Positions 25,494-35,057 of a DNA stretch of 64,000 nt are shown here, one piece after another (the stretch's first letter is position 1; the number at the start of each line of letters is the position of its first letter). The notes beneath the pieces were generated by a model that was not told the origin of the DNA, made no database searches, and worked only from the letters and a program-made list of their open reading frames with translations. This DNA is from Stenotrophomonas maltophilia (GTDB lineage Bacteria; Pseudomonadota; Gammaproteobacteria; Xanthomonadales; Xanthomonadaceae), in NCBI RefSeq assembly GCF_006974125.1, contig NZ_CP037858.1, positions 3,286,001 to 3,350,000 on the forward strand, read 5' to 3'. The position numbers and the translations under genes are program-made.

Positions 25494-27188
25494 TTACAGT
25501 GCCTGCAGTTCCTCGTTGGCGTTGCGCTTTTCCTTGGCCGGGGCCGGAGCCGGAGCTGCGGCCGGTGCAGGCGCTGCCGCGTTGGCATCCACCGGCACTT
25601 CCAGATAGGGAAGGTGCAGGGTCTGGCTGGTCAGCGTGCGGATCTCGTTGGTCAGCGCGGCGCTGTCGTTGAGCTTGCGCCCGTATGACGGGACGATTTC
25701 GCGCAGGCGCGCTTCCCAACCGGCCTTCATCTGGTCCGGGAAGGCCTTGGCCATCAGGTCCAGCATGATCGGCGGCGAGGTCGACGCACCCGGCGAGGCG
25801 CCGAGCAGGGCCGCGAGGGTGTGGTCCTTGTCGGTCACGATCTCGGTACCGAACTGCAGCACCGGGCCCTTCAACGGGTCACGCTTGATGATCTGCACGC
25901 GCTGGCCGGCGGTGACCAGCTTCCAGTCGCCCGGCTTGGCGTTGGGGAAGTACTTGACCAGTTCGGCCTGGCGGTCGGCATCGTTCAGGCGCGCCTGGCC
26001 CATCAGGTACTGCACCAGGTCCAGGTTGTCCTTGCCCACTTCCAGCATCGGGCCGACGTTGTTGTGGGTGACCGACGAGTACAGGTCCCACCACGAGCCG
26101 TGCTTGAGGAACTTGGTGCTGTACAGCGCGAACGGCCCGAACAGCACCACCGGCTTGCCATCCAGCTTGCGCGCATCCAGGTGCGGCACCGACATCGGCG
26201 GTGAGCCGGTCTCTGCCATGCCGTAGGCCTTCACGCCGTGGCGCGAGGTCACGTCCTGGCCCTGGAAGGCGAGGAACTGGCCACCGACCGGGAAGCCGGC
26301 GTAGTCCTTCGATTCCGGAATGCCGGACATCTGCAGCAGCTTCAGCGCGGCGCCACCGGCACCGATGAACACAAAGCGGGCGTGGGTGGTGGACTCGGTG
26401 CCGGCCTTGAGGTCCTTCACCGTCACGTTCCAGCTCTTGTCGGCGTTCTGCCGCAGCGCGCTCACTTCGTGGTTCAGGTGCAGGCTGAAGTTCGGGCTGC
26501 GCTGCAGGCCGGTGGTCAGCTGGCGGGTGATCACGCCGAAGTTGACGTCGGTACCGAGCGGCATCCAGGTCGCGGCCACCTTCTGCTTCGGGTCACGGCC
26601 TTCCATCAGCAGCGGGGCCCACTGCTTGATCTGCGCCGGATCTTCCGAGTACTGCATGCCGTAGAACAGCGGGTTCTTCACCAGGGCCTGCTGGCGCTTG
26701 TGCAGGTAGGCGATGTTGTCATCGCCCCAGACGAAGCTCATGTGCGGCGTCGGGTTGATGAAGTCGCTGGGCTGGCTCAGCCGGCCTTCCTTCACCTGGT
26801 GCGACCAGAACTGGCGCGAGACCTCGAACGATTCGGCGATGCCGACCGCACGCTTGGTCTCGATGCTGCCGTCGGGCAGTTCCGGGGTGTAGTTCAGTTC
26901 GGCGAACGCCGAGTGGCCGGTGCCGGCGTTGTTCCAGCCATCGGAGCTTTCACCGGCGACGCCGTCGAGGCGTTCGTAGACCTGGATGTTCCAGTCCGGC
27001 TGCAGTTCCTGCAGGTAGGTGGCCAGGGTGATGCTCATGATGCCGGCGCCGACCAGCACCACATCGACGGGCTTGTCGTTGCTGGCGGCGGGCACCGAAC
27101 GCTGGGTCAGCGGCCAGTACAGGAACAGCGCGGCGGCCAGCAACAGCAGCACGAGCAGGGCGAGCAGGGCCTTGCCAAATTTCTTCAT
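25494..27188 (-). CDS. mqo: Malate:quinone oxidoreductase with N-terminal membrane anchor
   Basis: The 564-residue FAD enzyme should oxidise malate to oxaloacetate and pass electrons to quinone. The FAD-binding motif is [20 protein letters not shown]; other family blocks are [42 protein letters not shown] and [19 protein letters not shown]. Unlike classical cytoplasmic Mqo, it begins with [27 protein letters not shown] sequence (a charged start plus a 20-residue hydrophobic helix, residues about 7-26) and ends in an Ala/Pro-rich tail ([18 protein letters not shown]). ATG 27188 was chosen at this charged hydrophobic start. The topology question is discussed as a finding. Confidence 0.9.
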   Translation of the reverse strand: MKKFGKALLALLVLLLLAAALFLYWPLTQRSVPAASNDKPVDVVLVGAGIMSITLATYLQELQPDWNIQVYERLDGVAGESSDGWNNAGTGHSAFAELNYTPELPDGSIETKRAVGIAESFEVSRQFWSHQVKEGRLSQPSDFINPTPHMSFVWGDDNIAYLHKRQQALVKNPLFYGMQYSEDPAQIKQWAPLLMEGRDPKQKVAATWMPLGTDVNFGVITRQLTTGLQRSPNFSLHLNHEVSALRQNADKSWNVTVKDLKAGTESTTHARFVFIGAGGAALKLLQMSGIPESKDYAGFPVGGQFLAFQGQDVTSRHGVKAYGMAETGSPPMSVPHLDARKLDGKPVVLFGPFALYSTKFLKHGSWWDLYSSVTHNNVGPMLEVGKDNLDLVQYLMGQARLNDADRQAELVKYFPNAKPGDWKLVTAGQRVQIIKRDPLKGPVLQFGTEIVTDKDHTLAALLGASPGASTSPPIMLDLMAKAFPDQMKAGWEARLREIVPSYGRKLNDSAALTNEIRTLTSQTLHLPYLEVPVDANAAAPAPAAAPAPAPAKEKRNANEELQAL

Positions 27189-27455
27189 GGGGGCGGGATC
27201 GTTGGCGGAGGGGAAGGGGTCAGGATGCGCGTGGGGCAGGGAAAGGGCGTGAAGAAACAACGCCTTGCGCCATCCAACCGCGATTCTAACCGGATCCGGT
27301 CCGTTTTTGATGCAACGCAGCATCCGACGTTTCGCGGCCCCGTCACCTGGGGGGGGGGGCGGGCTCGACCTGGTGACCTCAGCCCCAGTAACGCCGGGCC
27401 ACGCCTGACGACCGCAGCCCCAGTAGCGCCAGGCCATGCCTGGCGACGTCGTCAA
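27189..27455. other. 267 bp intergenic region upstream of mqo, with an 11-G run and degenerate repeats
   Basis: No gene is seen here. It contains the mqo leader, an AT-richer stretch near 27281-27316 that may hold the promoter, a run of 11 G (27349-27359) and a tandem of two decayed SMAG-like stems. Confidence 0.65.
27386..27446. repeat. Tandem pair of degenerate SMAG-like units
   Basis: CAGTAACGCCGGGCCACGCC and CAGTAGCGCCAGGCCATGCC are two copies about 36 bp apart, each preceded by AGCCC. The second keeps GTAG and a GCCAGGC-CAT-GCCTGGC stem. Confidence 0.6.
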
Positions 27456-27902
27456 TCAGACCAGCTCAAGAATCTCGTCGCCGGCCTCGTCGACCTCCCC
27501 GGTCGGGCGCCAGCCCAGGCGGCGGTAGAACCCATGCGAGCGCGAGCGTGGGTCGGCCGAGCAGGCCAGGAACAGCCGCGGGTGGCCGGCGTCGCGAGTC
27601 AGGCTGACGACCTCCTGCAGCAGCTGGCGGCCGATACCGCGGCCTTCATATTCAGGCAGCAGGGCCAGCACCAGCACCTCGCCGCTGTCGCGGTCGGCGA
27701 AGCAGTAGCCGGCCATGCGCTCGCCGTCCCAAGCGATGCGGCCGATGAAATCGCCACCGGAGATGCCTTCGGCCCAGCTGTCCCCGGTGATGCCCAGCGC
27801 TGCCAACTGCGCGGCGCTGAAGGCGTTCTCGCGGGTGCGCCCGCGCAGGTCGATGCAGGCGGCGGCATCTTCAGGGCGGGCATCGCGCACGGCTATGGGC
27901 AT
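27456..27902 (-). CDS. GNAT family N-acetyltransferase
   Basis: The 148-residue protein is a single GNAT domain: IAVRDARPEDAAACIDL at the start, VLVLALLPEYEGRGIGRQLL as the acetyl-CoA-binding loop (R/Q-x-x-G-x-G/A) and FYRRLGWRPTGEVD as the C-terminal motif. The substrate is unknown. ATG 27902 is preferred because AAGGA lies 7 bp upstream; the in-frame ATG at 27911 overlaps that site. Confidence 0.85.
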   Translation of the reverse strand: MPIAVRDARPEDAAACIDLRGRTRENAFSAAQLAALGITGDSWAEGISGGDFIGRIAWDGERMAGYCFADRDSGEVLVLALLPEYEGRGIGRQLLQEVVSLTRDAGHPRLFLACSADPRSRSHGFYRRLGWRPTGEVDEAGDEILELV

Positions 27903-27988
27903 GTCGGACATCCTTGTAGTGGTCGGCCCGTCAGTATCCGCATCACGCATGGACCCGGTGTGGAGGTTGCGTGGAGATCCGATGGAGC

Positions 27989-28072
27989 AAAAAGGGGACG
28001 GAGGGAATTAAGTCATCTTTGCCCTGTATGACGCTAGAGCCTTAAACGACTTAATCCCCTCCGTCCCCTTTT
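27989..28072. repeat. Palindromic repeat family B, diverged copy
   Basis: The outer arms AAAAAGGGGACGGAGGG and CCCTCCGTCCCCTTTT are kept, and the right inner part AAACGACTTAATCCCC matches the other two copies. The centre is longer (about 35 bp) and the left inner part has diverged (GAATTAAGTCATC). It lies just downstream of argP. Confidence 0.88.
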
Positions 28073-28084
28073 CCTGCGTGCGAC

Positions 28085-28990
28085 TCAGCGCTTGCGCCGG
28101 ATCAGCGCGGAGGAGGCATCCAGCACCGCGCGGGTCAGTAGCGCCATGGTCTGCACGTCGCCCTTCCAGTGCTGCCAGTACAGCGGCACGTCTTCCCACG
28201 CGCGCTGCCGCACGTAGACCAGTCGCCCGGCATCCAGGTGGCGCTTCACCAGCGGCAGCGGGTTCATCGTCCAGCCCAGCCCGCCCAGGTTGGCCTGCAC
28301 GAAGGCCCGGGTGGACGGGATCCACCAGGTCGGTGCGGTGCTGGGCAGGTCGTCGCCGGCCATGCGCCGGGCGAAGCGCGACTGCATCTCATCCTTGCGG
28401 TTGAACACCAGCACCGGCGCCTGTGCCAGCGCCTGCGCGGTCACGCCCTTGGCAAAATGGCGCTCGCGAAACTCGGGCGTACAGGTCGCCGCGTAGCGGA
28501 TGCTGCCCAGCGCGTGGATCTGGCAACCCTGCACGGGCTCGTCCAGCGTGGTCACCGCCCCCAGCACTGTGCCCTGGCGCAGCAGCTCCACCGTGTGGTC
28601 CTGGTCCTCCACGCGCAGGTCCAGCGTGGTGCCGGTGGTCTGCGCGAACTGGTAGGCCGCCTGCGGGAACCAGGTTTCCAGGCTGTCGTGGTTCACCGCC
28701 ACCGGAATACTGGCCTGTGGCAGATCCTCGTCGGCCAGGCCCATCCGGTGCAGCGCATCGTGTTCGAGCAGGGCAGTCTGCTCGGCCAGCTGTACCAGCA
28801 GCTGCCCTTCTGCGGTGGCGGTGGCCGGAGTGCCACGCTTGACCAGCAGCCGGCCGATCCGATCCTCCAGTGCCTTGACCCGCTGCGAGATGGCGGACGG
28901 GGTGACATTCAGCGACTGCGCGGCGCGGTCGAAGCTGCCTTCGCGGATCACTGCGGCCAGGGCGCGCAGCTGGGCATGGTCGATACGCAT
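28085..28990 (-). CDS. argP: LysR-family regulator ArgP (IciA)
   Basis: The 301-residue LysR-type regulator is expected to activate the arginine/lysine exporter gene. The N-terminal helix-turn-helix is LRALAAVIREGSFDRAAQSLNVTPSAISQRVKALEDRIGRLLV. The effector domain follows from about residue 90 (IPVAVNHDSLETWFPQA; QGTVLGAVTTLDEPVQG; STRAFVQANLGGLGWTMNPL), closely matching ArgP in E. coli layout. It is divergently arranged with a LysE/ArgO exporter gene with 138 bp between starts, the classical argP-argO arrangement. Confidence 0.94.
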   Translation of the reverse strand: MRIDHAQLRALAAVIREGSFDRAAQSLNVTPSAISQRVKALEDRIGRLLVKRGTPATATAEGQLLVQLAEQTALLEHDALHRMGLADEDLPQASIPVAVNHDSLETWFPQAAYQFAQTTGTTLDLRVEDQDHTVELLRQGTVLGAVTTLDEPVQGCQIHALGSIRYAATCTPEFRERHFAKGVTAQALAQAPVLVFNRKDEMQSRFARRMAGDDLPSTAPTWWIPSTRAFVQANLGGLGWTMNPLPLVKRHLDAGRLVYVRQRAWEDVPLYWQHWKGDVQTMALLTRAVLDASSALIRRKR

Positions 28991-29128
28991 CGGATTAAGT
29001 TCCGCTAATGTTGGTTTAGGAAGTTTAGCTCGTCTTTTCCATGTTGCGGCGCGACAATGGCGCCCGTTCCGGTGCTGTCCGCCTTCGCGAGGCACCGTCC
29101 CCCCAAGCAAGTAAAGGCAGTGAATCCC
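28991..29128. promoter_or_regulatory. argP-argO divergent regulatory region
   Basis: This 138 bp region holds both promoters. An AT-richer patch at about 28994-29030 (GTTCCGCTAATGTTGG, TTTAGGAAGTTTAGC) lies near argP and is the likely site of ArgP binding. A leader of about 90 bp precedes the exporter start. Confidence 0.55.
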
Positions 29129-29764
29129 ATGTTCTCGGTCATCTCCGCCAGCACCGGCCTCGGTGCCTGGTTCTCTGGTGCAGCCACCGGCATCGGCCTG
29201 TTCGCCGTGGTCGGCGCGCAGAGTGCCTTCATCCTGCGCCAGGGCATCCTGCGCAAGCACATCGTGCCGGTGGTCGCCACCTGTGCGGCCATCGATGCCA
29301 TCTTCATCTTCGCCAGCGTGGCCGGCCTGCGCACGCTCACCTCGGCGCTGCCGTGGCTGACCACCGCCGTGCTGTGGACCGGTGTCGCGTTCCTGGCCTG
29401 GTATGCGATGAAGTCGGCACGCCGTGCGATCGCCGGTGGCGGTGGCATGGGCGAGGCCGACAGCGATGACGGCAGCCGCCGTGCGGTGCTGATGGCCGCG
29501 GTCGGCTTCTCGCTGATCAACCCGCACTTCTGGCTGGACATGATGGTGATCGGCTCGATCGCCGAGAACTTCGGCAACGCCCGCATGGCCTTCGCTGCCG
29601 GCGTGGTGACCGCCAGCTGCCTGTGGCTGACCGCGCAGGGCCTCGGCGCACGCCTGCTGGCGCCGCTGTTCACCAAGCCCAGCACCTGGCGCGTGCTCGA
29701 CGGCACCATCGCGGTGATCCTCAGCATCCTGGCCCTCACGTTGGCGGTGCGCGGGGTCCACTGA
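29129..29764 (+). CDS. argO: LysE/ArgO family basic amino-acid exporter
   Basis: The 211-residue inner-membrane protein has about six hydrophobic helices. The family start is GLFAVVGAQSAFILRQGILRKH, and GFSLINPHFWLDMMVIGSIA carries the conserved NPH motif of LysE proteins. It should export arginine and possibly lysine or toxic analogues such as canavanine. A divergent argP gene and a strong terminator 54 bp downstream make it a single-gene unit under ArgP control. Confidence 0.93.
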   Translation: MFSVISASTGLGAWFSGAATGIGLFAVVGAQSAFILRQGILRKHIVPVVATCAAIDAIFIFASVAGLRTLTSALPWLTTAVLWTGVAFLAWYAMKSARRAIAGGGGMGEADSDDGSRRAVLMAAVGFSLINPHFWLDMMVIGSIAENFGNARMAFAAGVVTASCLWLTAQGLGARLLAPLFTKPSTWRVLDGTIAVILSILALTLAVRGVH

Positions 29765-29817
29765 CCCGGCGCACGCCCCCCGAACCCACGTCCTGACTCT
29801 CTCTCCAAGGTAGTGGT

Positions 29818-29851
29818 AACGACGGCACCGGCAACGGTGCCGTCGTTTTTT
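29818..29851 (+). terminator. Rho-independent terminator of argO
   Basis: The stem ACGACGGCACCG/CGGTGCCGTCGT with a GCAA loop is followed by six T (29846-29851). Confidence 0.92.
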
Positions 29852-29930
29852 ATGCGCCACTGGCGGCCCGGGCGCCTGCCTGCCTAGAATCGGCCGGCCG
29901 GGACAAGGGGTCCAGGCAGGGGAGATATGG

Positions 29931-31898
29931 ATGCACAAGCGCTGGCTGGCCGCCCTCATCGTGGCGGGACTTTGGTGTGGAACCGCTGCTGCGATCGATC
30001 TGGGCGCCTATGTGCGAGCGGACAAGTTCGGCGATGTCATGCTGTCTCCCGGGGGCGACTATCTGGCCGCGACCGTGCCTGCGGACGGGTTCACCGCTGT
30101 GATCATCCTGCGTACGGACGACAACACGCCGGTGGGCAACCTGCGGCCACCACTCAATTCGCATGTCTTCAACATGCGCTGGGTCAACAACGATCAGGTG
30201 ATGTTCGGTCTGGCGCAGAAGTTCGGCACCCGCGATGCGCCGTGGGCCACCGGCGAGCTGCTGACACTGGATGCGCGCACCGGGCGACCGGAGCTACTGG
30301 TGGGCTACCGCGATCTTGGCCTGCGCGTGCGGCCCAAGTACCGGACGTCGGCTGCGGCGTTCCTCAGTGACGCCTTGCCCGGCGATGATGCCCACGTGGT
30401 CATCGCGGTAGGCGGATCGCGGCTGGATGCCAACGGCTATGCGGCCCAGCTGGAACTGGCAAGCGGCAAGCAGCGGCTGCTGGCCCGCGCGCCGATGCCG
30501 GGTGCCTCCTATGTGGTGGATGCCCGAGGCGAGGTACGTTTCGTCCAGGGCGCCGGTACCGATAATGTCCATCGGCTCTACCACCGCAACGGTGGTGACT
30601 GGGTGTTGGTCAATGACGAGAAACGCAGTGGCCGCAGCGAGACGGCGCTGGGCTTTTCCGCCGACGGCCAATTGGCCTATCTGCTCAGCGAGCAGGCCAG
30701 CGGCCCCGATGCCATCGTCAGCTGGAACCCGGCCACGCAGGAGCGCAAGGTCGTGCTGCGCGACGAGGTCGTCGATCCGGCGCGACTGATCCGCCGCCCG
30801 GGCAGCACCGTGCCGGTCGGTGCGCTGTTCCAGGGAAACACACCGCATACCCGGTTCTTCGACGAAAGCTCCGAGGAGGCGCGGTTGTACCGCAGCCTGG
30901 AAGCGGCATTCCCAGGGCGTGCAGTGTTCATTACCTCAAGTACCCGCGACGGTCGCCGCCTGCTGGTGGAAACCGGGTCCGGCTCCAATCCGGGCGAGTT
31001 CTACCTGTACGACCGCGACCGCAACCAGGCGCGCTTCCTGATGGCGCGCAGCGAATGGATTGACCCGGAGACCACTGCGTCGGTGCGGCCGGTCCTGCTG
31101 AAGGCGCGCGATGGATTGGAGCTCCATGGATTCCTGACAGTCCCGCATGGCAGTACCGGCCGTGACCTGCCGATGGTGGTGGTGCCGCATGGTGGGCCGA
31201 TCGGGATATTCGACAACGGTAGTTTCGATCACGAGAACCAGTTGTTGGCCGCTGCTGGCTACGCCGTGCTGCAGATCAATTTCCGCGGTTCGGGCAACTA
31301 TGGCCGTGCCCACAGCCGGGCAGCACTGAAACAGTGGGGTGGCGCGATGCAGGACGACGTGACCGACGCCACGCGATGGGCGATCAGCGAAGGCATTGCC
31401 GATCCCCGGCGCATCTGCGTCTACGGTGCCAGCTACGGGGCTTACTCGGCGATGATGGGTGCCGCCCGCGAGCCAGGGCTGTACCGGTGCGCGGCCGGCT
31501 ATGTGGGCGTCTACGACCTGCCGCTGATGTTCACCGGCGGAGATATCCAGGACCGGGATTCGGGGATGAGCTACCTGCGCGAGTGGCTGGGCGATCCTGC
31601 CACGTTGGGCGCGGTCTCGCCGGTCAACCTGGCCGGCCAGATCAAGGTTCCGGTGTTCCTGGCGGCCGGTGGTCAAGACAGGCGCGCCCCGATCCAGCAC
31701 ACCGAGCGCATGGAAGCGGCGCTCAAGCGTGCCGGTACGCCGGTGGAAAGCCTGTACTACAAGACCGAAGGGCACGGCTTCTATACCGAAGCCCATCGCA
31801 GCGAGTACTACGGCAAGCTGTTGGCCTTCCTGTCACGCAGCCTCGGTGGCAAGACCGCCACGACTGCGGCTGCGGACGGCAAGGGCAAGGCGCCGTAA
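29931..31898 (+). CDS. Secreted S9-family serine peptidase (prolyl oligopeptidase type)
   Basis: The 655-residue protein has a signal peptide (MHKRWLAALIVAGLWCGTAAA) and should act in the periplasm or outside. An N-terminal beta-propeller of about 370 residues covers the C-terminal alpha/beta-hydrolase domain. The catalytic Ser is Ser501 in YGASYGAYSAM, the Asp lies in AAGGQDRRAPI and the His in KTEGHGFYTEA. The oxyanion-region motif VVPHGGPIGIF is present. This fits S9C-like acyl-peptidases/dipeptidyl peptidases that clip short peptides. ATG 29931 has AGGGGAG about 8 bp upstream. A POT peptide transporter follows on the opposite strand. Confidence 0.92.
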   Translation: MHKRWLAALIVAGLWCGTAAAIDLGAYVRADKFGDVMLSPGGDYLAATVPADGFTAVIILRTDDNTPVGNLRPPLNSHVFNMRWVNNDQVMFGLAQKFGTRDAPWATGELLTLDARTGRPELLVGYRDLGLRVRPKYRTSAAAFLSDALPGDDAHVVIAVGGSRLDANGYAAQLELASGKQRLLARAPMPGASYVVDARGEVRFVQGAGTDNVHRLYHRNGGDWVLVNDEKRSGRSETALGFSADGQLAYLLSEQASGPDAIVSWNPATQERKVVLRDEVVDPARLIRRPGSTVPVGALFQGNTPHTRFFDESSEEARLYRSLEAAFPGRAVFITSSTRDGRRLLVETGSGSNPGEFYLYDRDRNQARFLMARSEWIDPETTASVRPVLLKARDGLELHGFLTVPHGSTGRDLPMVVVPHGGPIGIFDNGSFDHENQLLAAAGYAVLQINFRGSGNYGRAHSRAALKQWGGAMQDDVTDATRWAISEGIADPRRICVYGASYGAYSAMMGAAREPGLYRCAAGYVGVYDLPLMFTGGDIQDRDSGMSYLREWLGDPATLGAVSPVNLAGQIKVPVFLAAGGQDRRAPIQHTERMEAALKRAGTPVESLYYKTEGHGFYTEAHRSEYYGKLLAFLSRSLGGKTATTAAADGKGKAP

Positions 31899-31904
31899 GG
31901 CAAA

Positions 31905-31934
31905 GGGCGGCGGATGGTTCATCCGCCGCCCCGG
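31905..31934. terminator. Bidirectional hairpin between the S9 peptidase and POT transporter genes
   Basis: The perfect stem GGGCGGCGGAT/ATCCGCCGCCC with loop GGTTC sits in the 55 bp gap between the two convergent genes. Confidence 0.8.
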
Positions 31935-31953
31935 TTCCTGCCTGTGGGTGGGC

Positions 31954-33708
31954 CTACTTCACCCCGTGCATCATCTTCTTCAGCAGCGGCGCGGTAATGA
32001 AGGCCGCCAGCGCGCAGCCGAGGCCGATCCACATCAGCAGCCAGAACAGGTGTGCATAGGCACCGGCTGCGGCCACCATGTCCAGCGATCCGCCTTCCGG
32101 CACCTCGATCGCAGCCAGCTTGCCGAACAAGGCGGCCAGCGTTTCCGAGAACGCGGTGGCCAGGAACCAGGTGCCCATCATCAGGCTCATCACCCGCGGC
32201 ACCGCCAGCTGGGTCACCGCCGACAGGCCAACCGGCGACAGGCACATCTCGCCGCTGGCCAGCAGGAAGTAGGCCAGCACCAGCCACCACACGCTCGCCA
32301 TCTCGCCAGTAGCGCCGACCTGCTGTGCGGCCAGTGCCAGCGGGACGAATGAGAGTGCACCGATCACCAGGCCCCAGGCCGATTTCACCGGCTTGCCTGG
32401 CTCCCAACCACGGCGGTCCATCCACGTCCACAGCGCGGCGAAGGCCGGTGCAAGCAGCACCAGGAACAGGCCGCCGAGGTAGGTCAGCGAGCCGGCGGTC
32501 TGCGGAATCACCAGGCAGTCGCGCACCAGCAGCACCAGCATCAGTACGACGATGGCGGCGAAGAAGGTGCGCGGTGCAGATGAGCCCGGACGGCGCTCGG
32601 ACAGCCGCGCGCTGACCACGAAGCCCAGCGGTGCCAGCAGCAGCGAGATGATCGACCACGGCAGCGGGGTACCGCCGGTGATCACCAGCGAGGGCACGAT
32701 GTCCTTGGTCAGCAGGCGGTCGGTGAAGGTCACCCACGAGCCGTAGGACTGCTCGTACATCGTGAAGAACACCAGCGCCATGAAGATCAGCACCATCAGC
32801 GCGATCATCTGCTGGCGCTGTACCGGCGTGCATTTGGTGCCGGTGAACCAGGCGAACCAGACCAGTACGCCGCCCAGCACCACCAGCATCAGCATCAGCG
32901 CCAGGCTGATTTCACCGCCCAGCGCGAACGCGCCGTTGCCGGCCGCCCACATCAGCCACGCCACCGGCAGCACGCCGAGCACCGCGCACAGATAGATGAG
33001 CCATTCGCGTGGCAGGCCCAGCACCTTCTGCTTCAATGCCGCCGGCTGCGGTGGTTCGGCATGGCCCTGCAGGTACTTCTGGCCCCACAGGAACATTGCC
33101 AGGCCGGCCAGCATGCCGATGCCGGCGGCGCCGAAACCGTATTTCCAGCCGTAGGCTTCACCGAGGAAGCCGCACACCAGCGAGGAGAACAGCGCGCCCA
33201 GGTTGATGCCGGCGTAGAACAGCGAGAAACCCGAATCGCGGCGCGGATCGTCCTTGGCGTACAGCTTGCCGACGATGGTGGAGATGTTCGGCTTCAGGAA
33301 GCCTACGCCCATGATGATCAGCGCCAGCGACAGGTAGGTCACCGCCAGTGCCGAGGTGTCGCGCACCACTTCACCGTTGACCCGGTAGGCCGCATGGCCC
33401 TCGAAGGCCATGCCCAGGTGGCCGAGTACCAGCAGGATGCCGCCGAACAGCACCGCCCGGCGCATGCCCAGCCAGCGGTCGGCCAGCATGCCGCCGAACA
33501 CCGGGATGCAGTACACCAGGCCGCCATAGGCACCGAGCAGGTCCAGGCCGGCCTTGTCGCCGAACAGGTGGTACTTGGTCAGGTACAGCAGCAGCAGCGC
33601 CTTCATGCCGTAGAACGAGAAGCGCTCCCACATTTCGGTGAAGAAGCAGACGTAGACGCCCTTGGGGTGGCCCAGGAAGTCGTCGGAGGCAGGAGCGGCA
33701 ACGGTCAT
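31954..33708 (-). CDS. POT/PTR family proton-dependent oligopeptide transporter
   Basis: The 584-residue inner-membrane carrier has 12 or more helices. Family motifs are FTEMWERFSFYGMKALLLLYL (the ExxERFxYYG-type motif in helix 1), GGMLADRWLGMRRAVLFGG, the PTR signature GFLKPNISTIVGKLY and FYAGINLGALF. It should import di- and tripeptides with protons. The placement opposite a secreted peptidase fits peptide scavenging. ATG 33708 begins the conserved N-terminus; the longer upstream frame is repeat DNA. Confidence 0.92.
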   Translation of the reverse strand: MTVAAPASDDFLGHPKGVYVCFFTEMWERFSFYGMKALLLLYLTKYHLFGDKAGLDLLGAYGGLVYCIPVFGGMLADRWLGMRRAVLFGGILLVLGHLGMAFEGHAAYRVNGEVVRDTSALAVTYLSLALIIMGVGFLKPNISTIVGKLYAKDDPRRDSGFSLFYAGINLGALFSSLVCGFLGEAYGWKYGFGAAGIGMLAGLAMFLWGQKYLQGHAEPPQPAALKQKVLGLPREWLIYLCAVLGVLPVAWLMWAAGNGAFALGGEISLALMLMLVVLGGVLVWFAWFTGTKCTPVQRQQMIALMVLIFMALVFFTMYEQSYGSWVTFTDRLLTKDIVPSLVITGGTPLPWSIISLLLAPLGFVVSARLSERRPGSSAPRTFFAAIVVLMLVLLVRDCLVIPQTAGSLTYLGGLFLVLLAPAFAALWTWMDRRGWEPGKPVKSAWGLVIGALSFVPLALAAQQVGATGEMASVWWLVLAYFLLASGEMCLSPVGLSAVTQLAVPRVMSLMMGTWFLATAFSETLAALFGKLAAIEVPEGGSLDMVAAAGAYAHLFWLLMWIGLGCALAAFITAPLLKKMMHGVK

Positions 33709-33817
33709 CGACGGCGCGGACAGCGGAAAGGGCGCGATTATAGGCCTCTGGGCCTGGGCAGGCAGCCGCTGGTGGAACCACGCCATGCATGGCCGGCGCT
33801 CCCCCGGCTGCCGCCGC

Positions 33818-34966
33818 TCACAGGTATCGCAACCATGGCAGATCGCGCCTTCGTGCTTTGAACCGCGCGAATACCCGCGTTGGCGGGTACAGCACCACCG
33901 CCAGCGCACAGGCCACCAGCAGCAGGCCGCTGACCGAATCCAGGGCATACAACTCGCCATGTGTCGGCCCCCAGGCTGCCAACGCGGCCAGGTACAGCCC
34001 CTTCAGCACGTACAGGTGCAGCAGGTAGAAGAACATCGGCGCGGCGCCGATATCGGCCAGCGGGCGCAGCGCACGCGCCAGTGGCGGCCATTCGTACAGG
34101 CGCAGCAGCAACACGCCCACGCCCAGGGTCAGCAGCAGGAACTGCAGCGACGGCGGGTACTTGGTCACATTGAGGATGCTCAGCCAGGTGCGCAGTGCAG
34201 TGGTCTGGTACTGCCAGGGGGCGTCCCCGTACTCGTTGGCGAACCGCAGCAATGCGAACAGGGCCAGCGCGCCGACGCCTGCCCACAGCAGCCAGCGCTG
34301 GCGCTGCTCCGGCGCGCGCTCGTGGGCGAACCAGGGCCCCATCAGATAACCCAGAGCGATCACCCCGATCCACGGCATTACCGGATAGGAGGTGCGCAGG
34401 CGCAGCGCGCCGGCCTCGATCCAGTCGCGCTGGTGCAGCACTTTCCACAACACCGCCAGCAGGCCATTGCCTTGCAGCCGTATGTTGTCGAACAGGTTGT
34501 GCCCGGCCACCACCGCGACTGCCAGCACCAGCAGGGCCGGGCGCGGCAGCCACAGCAGGCCAGCCAGCGCGATCATGCTCAGTCCGATGGCCCAGATCAC
34601 CTGCAGGTACAGCGTGTCCGGCGGCAGCTGGAAGGTCCAGGCGAAATTCACCAGGGTCAGTTCCAGCACGACCAGGAACAGGCCTCGCTTGAGCAGGAAG
34701 GCGGCCGTGGCCCGGCGCGGATCCGCTTGGCGCTGGCCATACAGCCAGGCCGACAGGCCGGTCAACAGGACGAACACGGGTGCGCACAGGTGGGCCAGAA
34801 GACGGCAGGCGAACAGCGCAGGGGAGACCGTCGCCGCGTCCATCGGGTCGCTCACCTGGTGCTGCAGGAAGAAGGTCTCGCGCACGTGGTCCAGCAACAT
34901 CAACAGCATTACGGTGCCGCGCAGCTGGTCGATGGAGGCCAGGCGGGTAGTGGGGGAGGGGGCCAC
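33818..34966 (-). CDS. DUF1624 / heparan-alpha-glucosaminide N-acetyltransferase-like membrane protein
   Basis: The 382-residue protein has about ten membrane helices. The family start is RLASIDQLRGTVMLLMLLDHVRETFF, where the conserved Asp-Arg-Gly and His lie in helix 1 of the acyltransferase domain. Family members move acetyl groups across the membrane to sugars; the bacterial substrate is unknown. The start is GTG 34966, with GGGGG about 10 bp upstream. An AT-rich patch (GATATAACATAACAATTACG, 34994-35013) just upstream looks like its promoter. Confidence 0.82.
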   Translation of the reverse strand: MAPSPTTRLASIDQLRGTVMLLMLLDHVRETFFLQHQVSDPMDAATVSPALFACRLLAHLCAPVFVLLTGLSAWLYGQRQADPRRATAAFLLKRGLFLVVLELTLVNFAWTFQLPPDTLYLQVIWAIGLSMIALAGLLWLPRPALLVLAVAVVAGHNLFDNIRLQGNGLLAVLWKVLHQRDWIEAGALRLRTSYPVMPWIGVIALGYLMGPWFAHERAPEQRQRWLLWAGVGALALFALLRFANEYGDAPWQYQTTALRTWLSILNVTKYPPSLQFLLLTLGVGVLLLRLYEWPPLARALRPLADIGAAPMFFYLLHLYVLKGLYLAALAAWGPTHGELYALDSVSGLLLVACALAVVLYPPTRVFARFKARRRDLPWLRYL

Positions 34967-34993
34967 GTACGAGGTTCGGTCGGCGTGACAGGA

Positions 34994-35013
34994 TATAACA
35001 TAACAATTACGTC
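34994..35013 (-). promoter_or_regulatory. AT-rich promoter-like patch upstream of the DUF1624 gene
   Basis: The stretch GATATAACATAACAATTACG is sharply AT-rich against its surroundings and lies 28-47 bp before the GTG start. On the minus strand it offers TATGTTATATC-type -10 sequence. Confidence 0.4.
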
Positions 35014-35057
35014 TTTCCAGCGCGTGCTGAGCTGTTCCGACGAGCGCGCGCGTCGGC

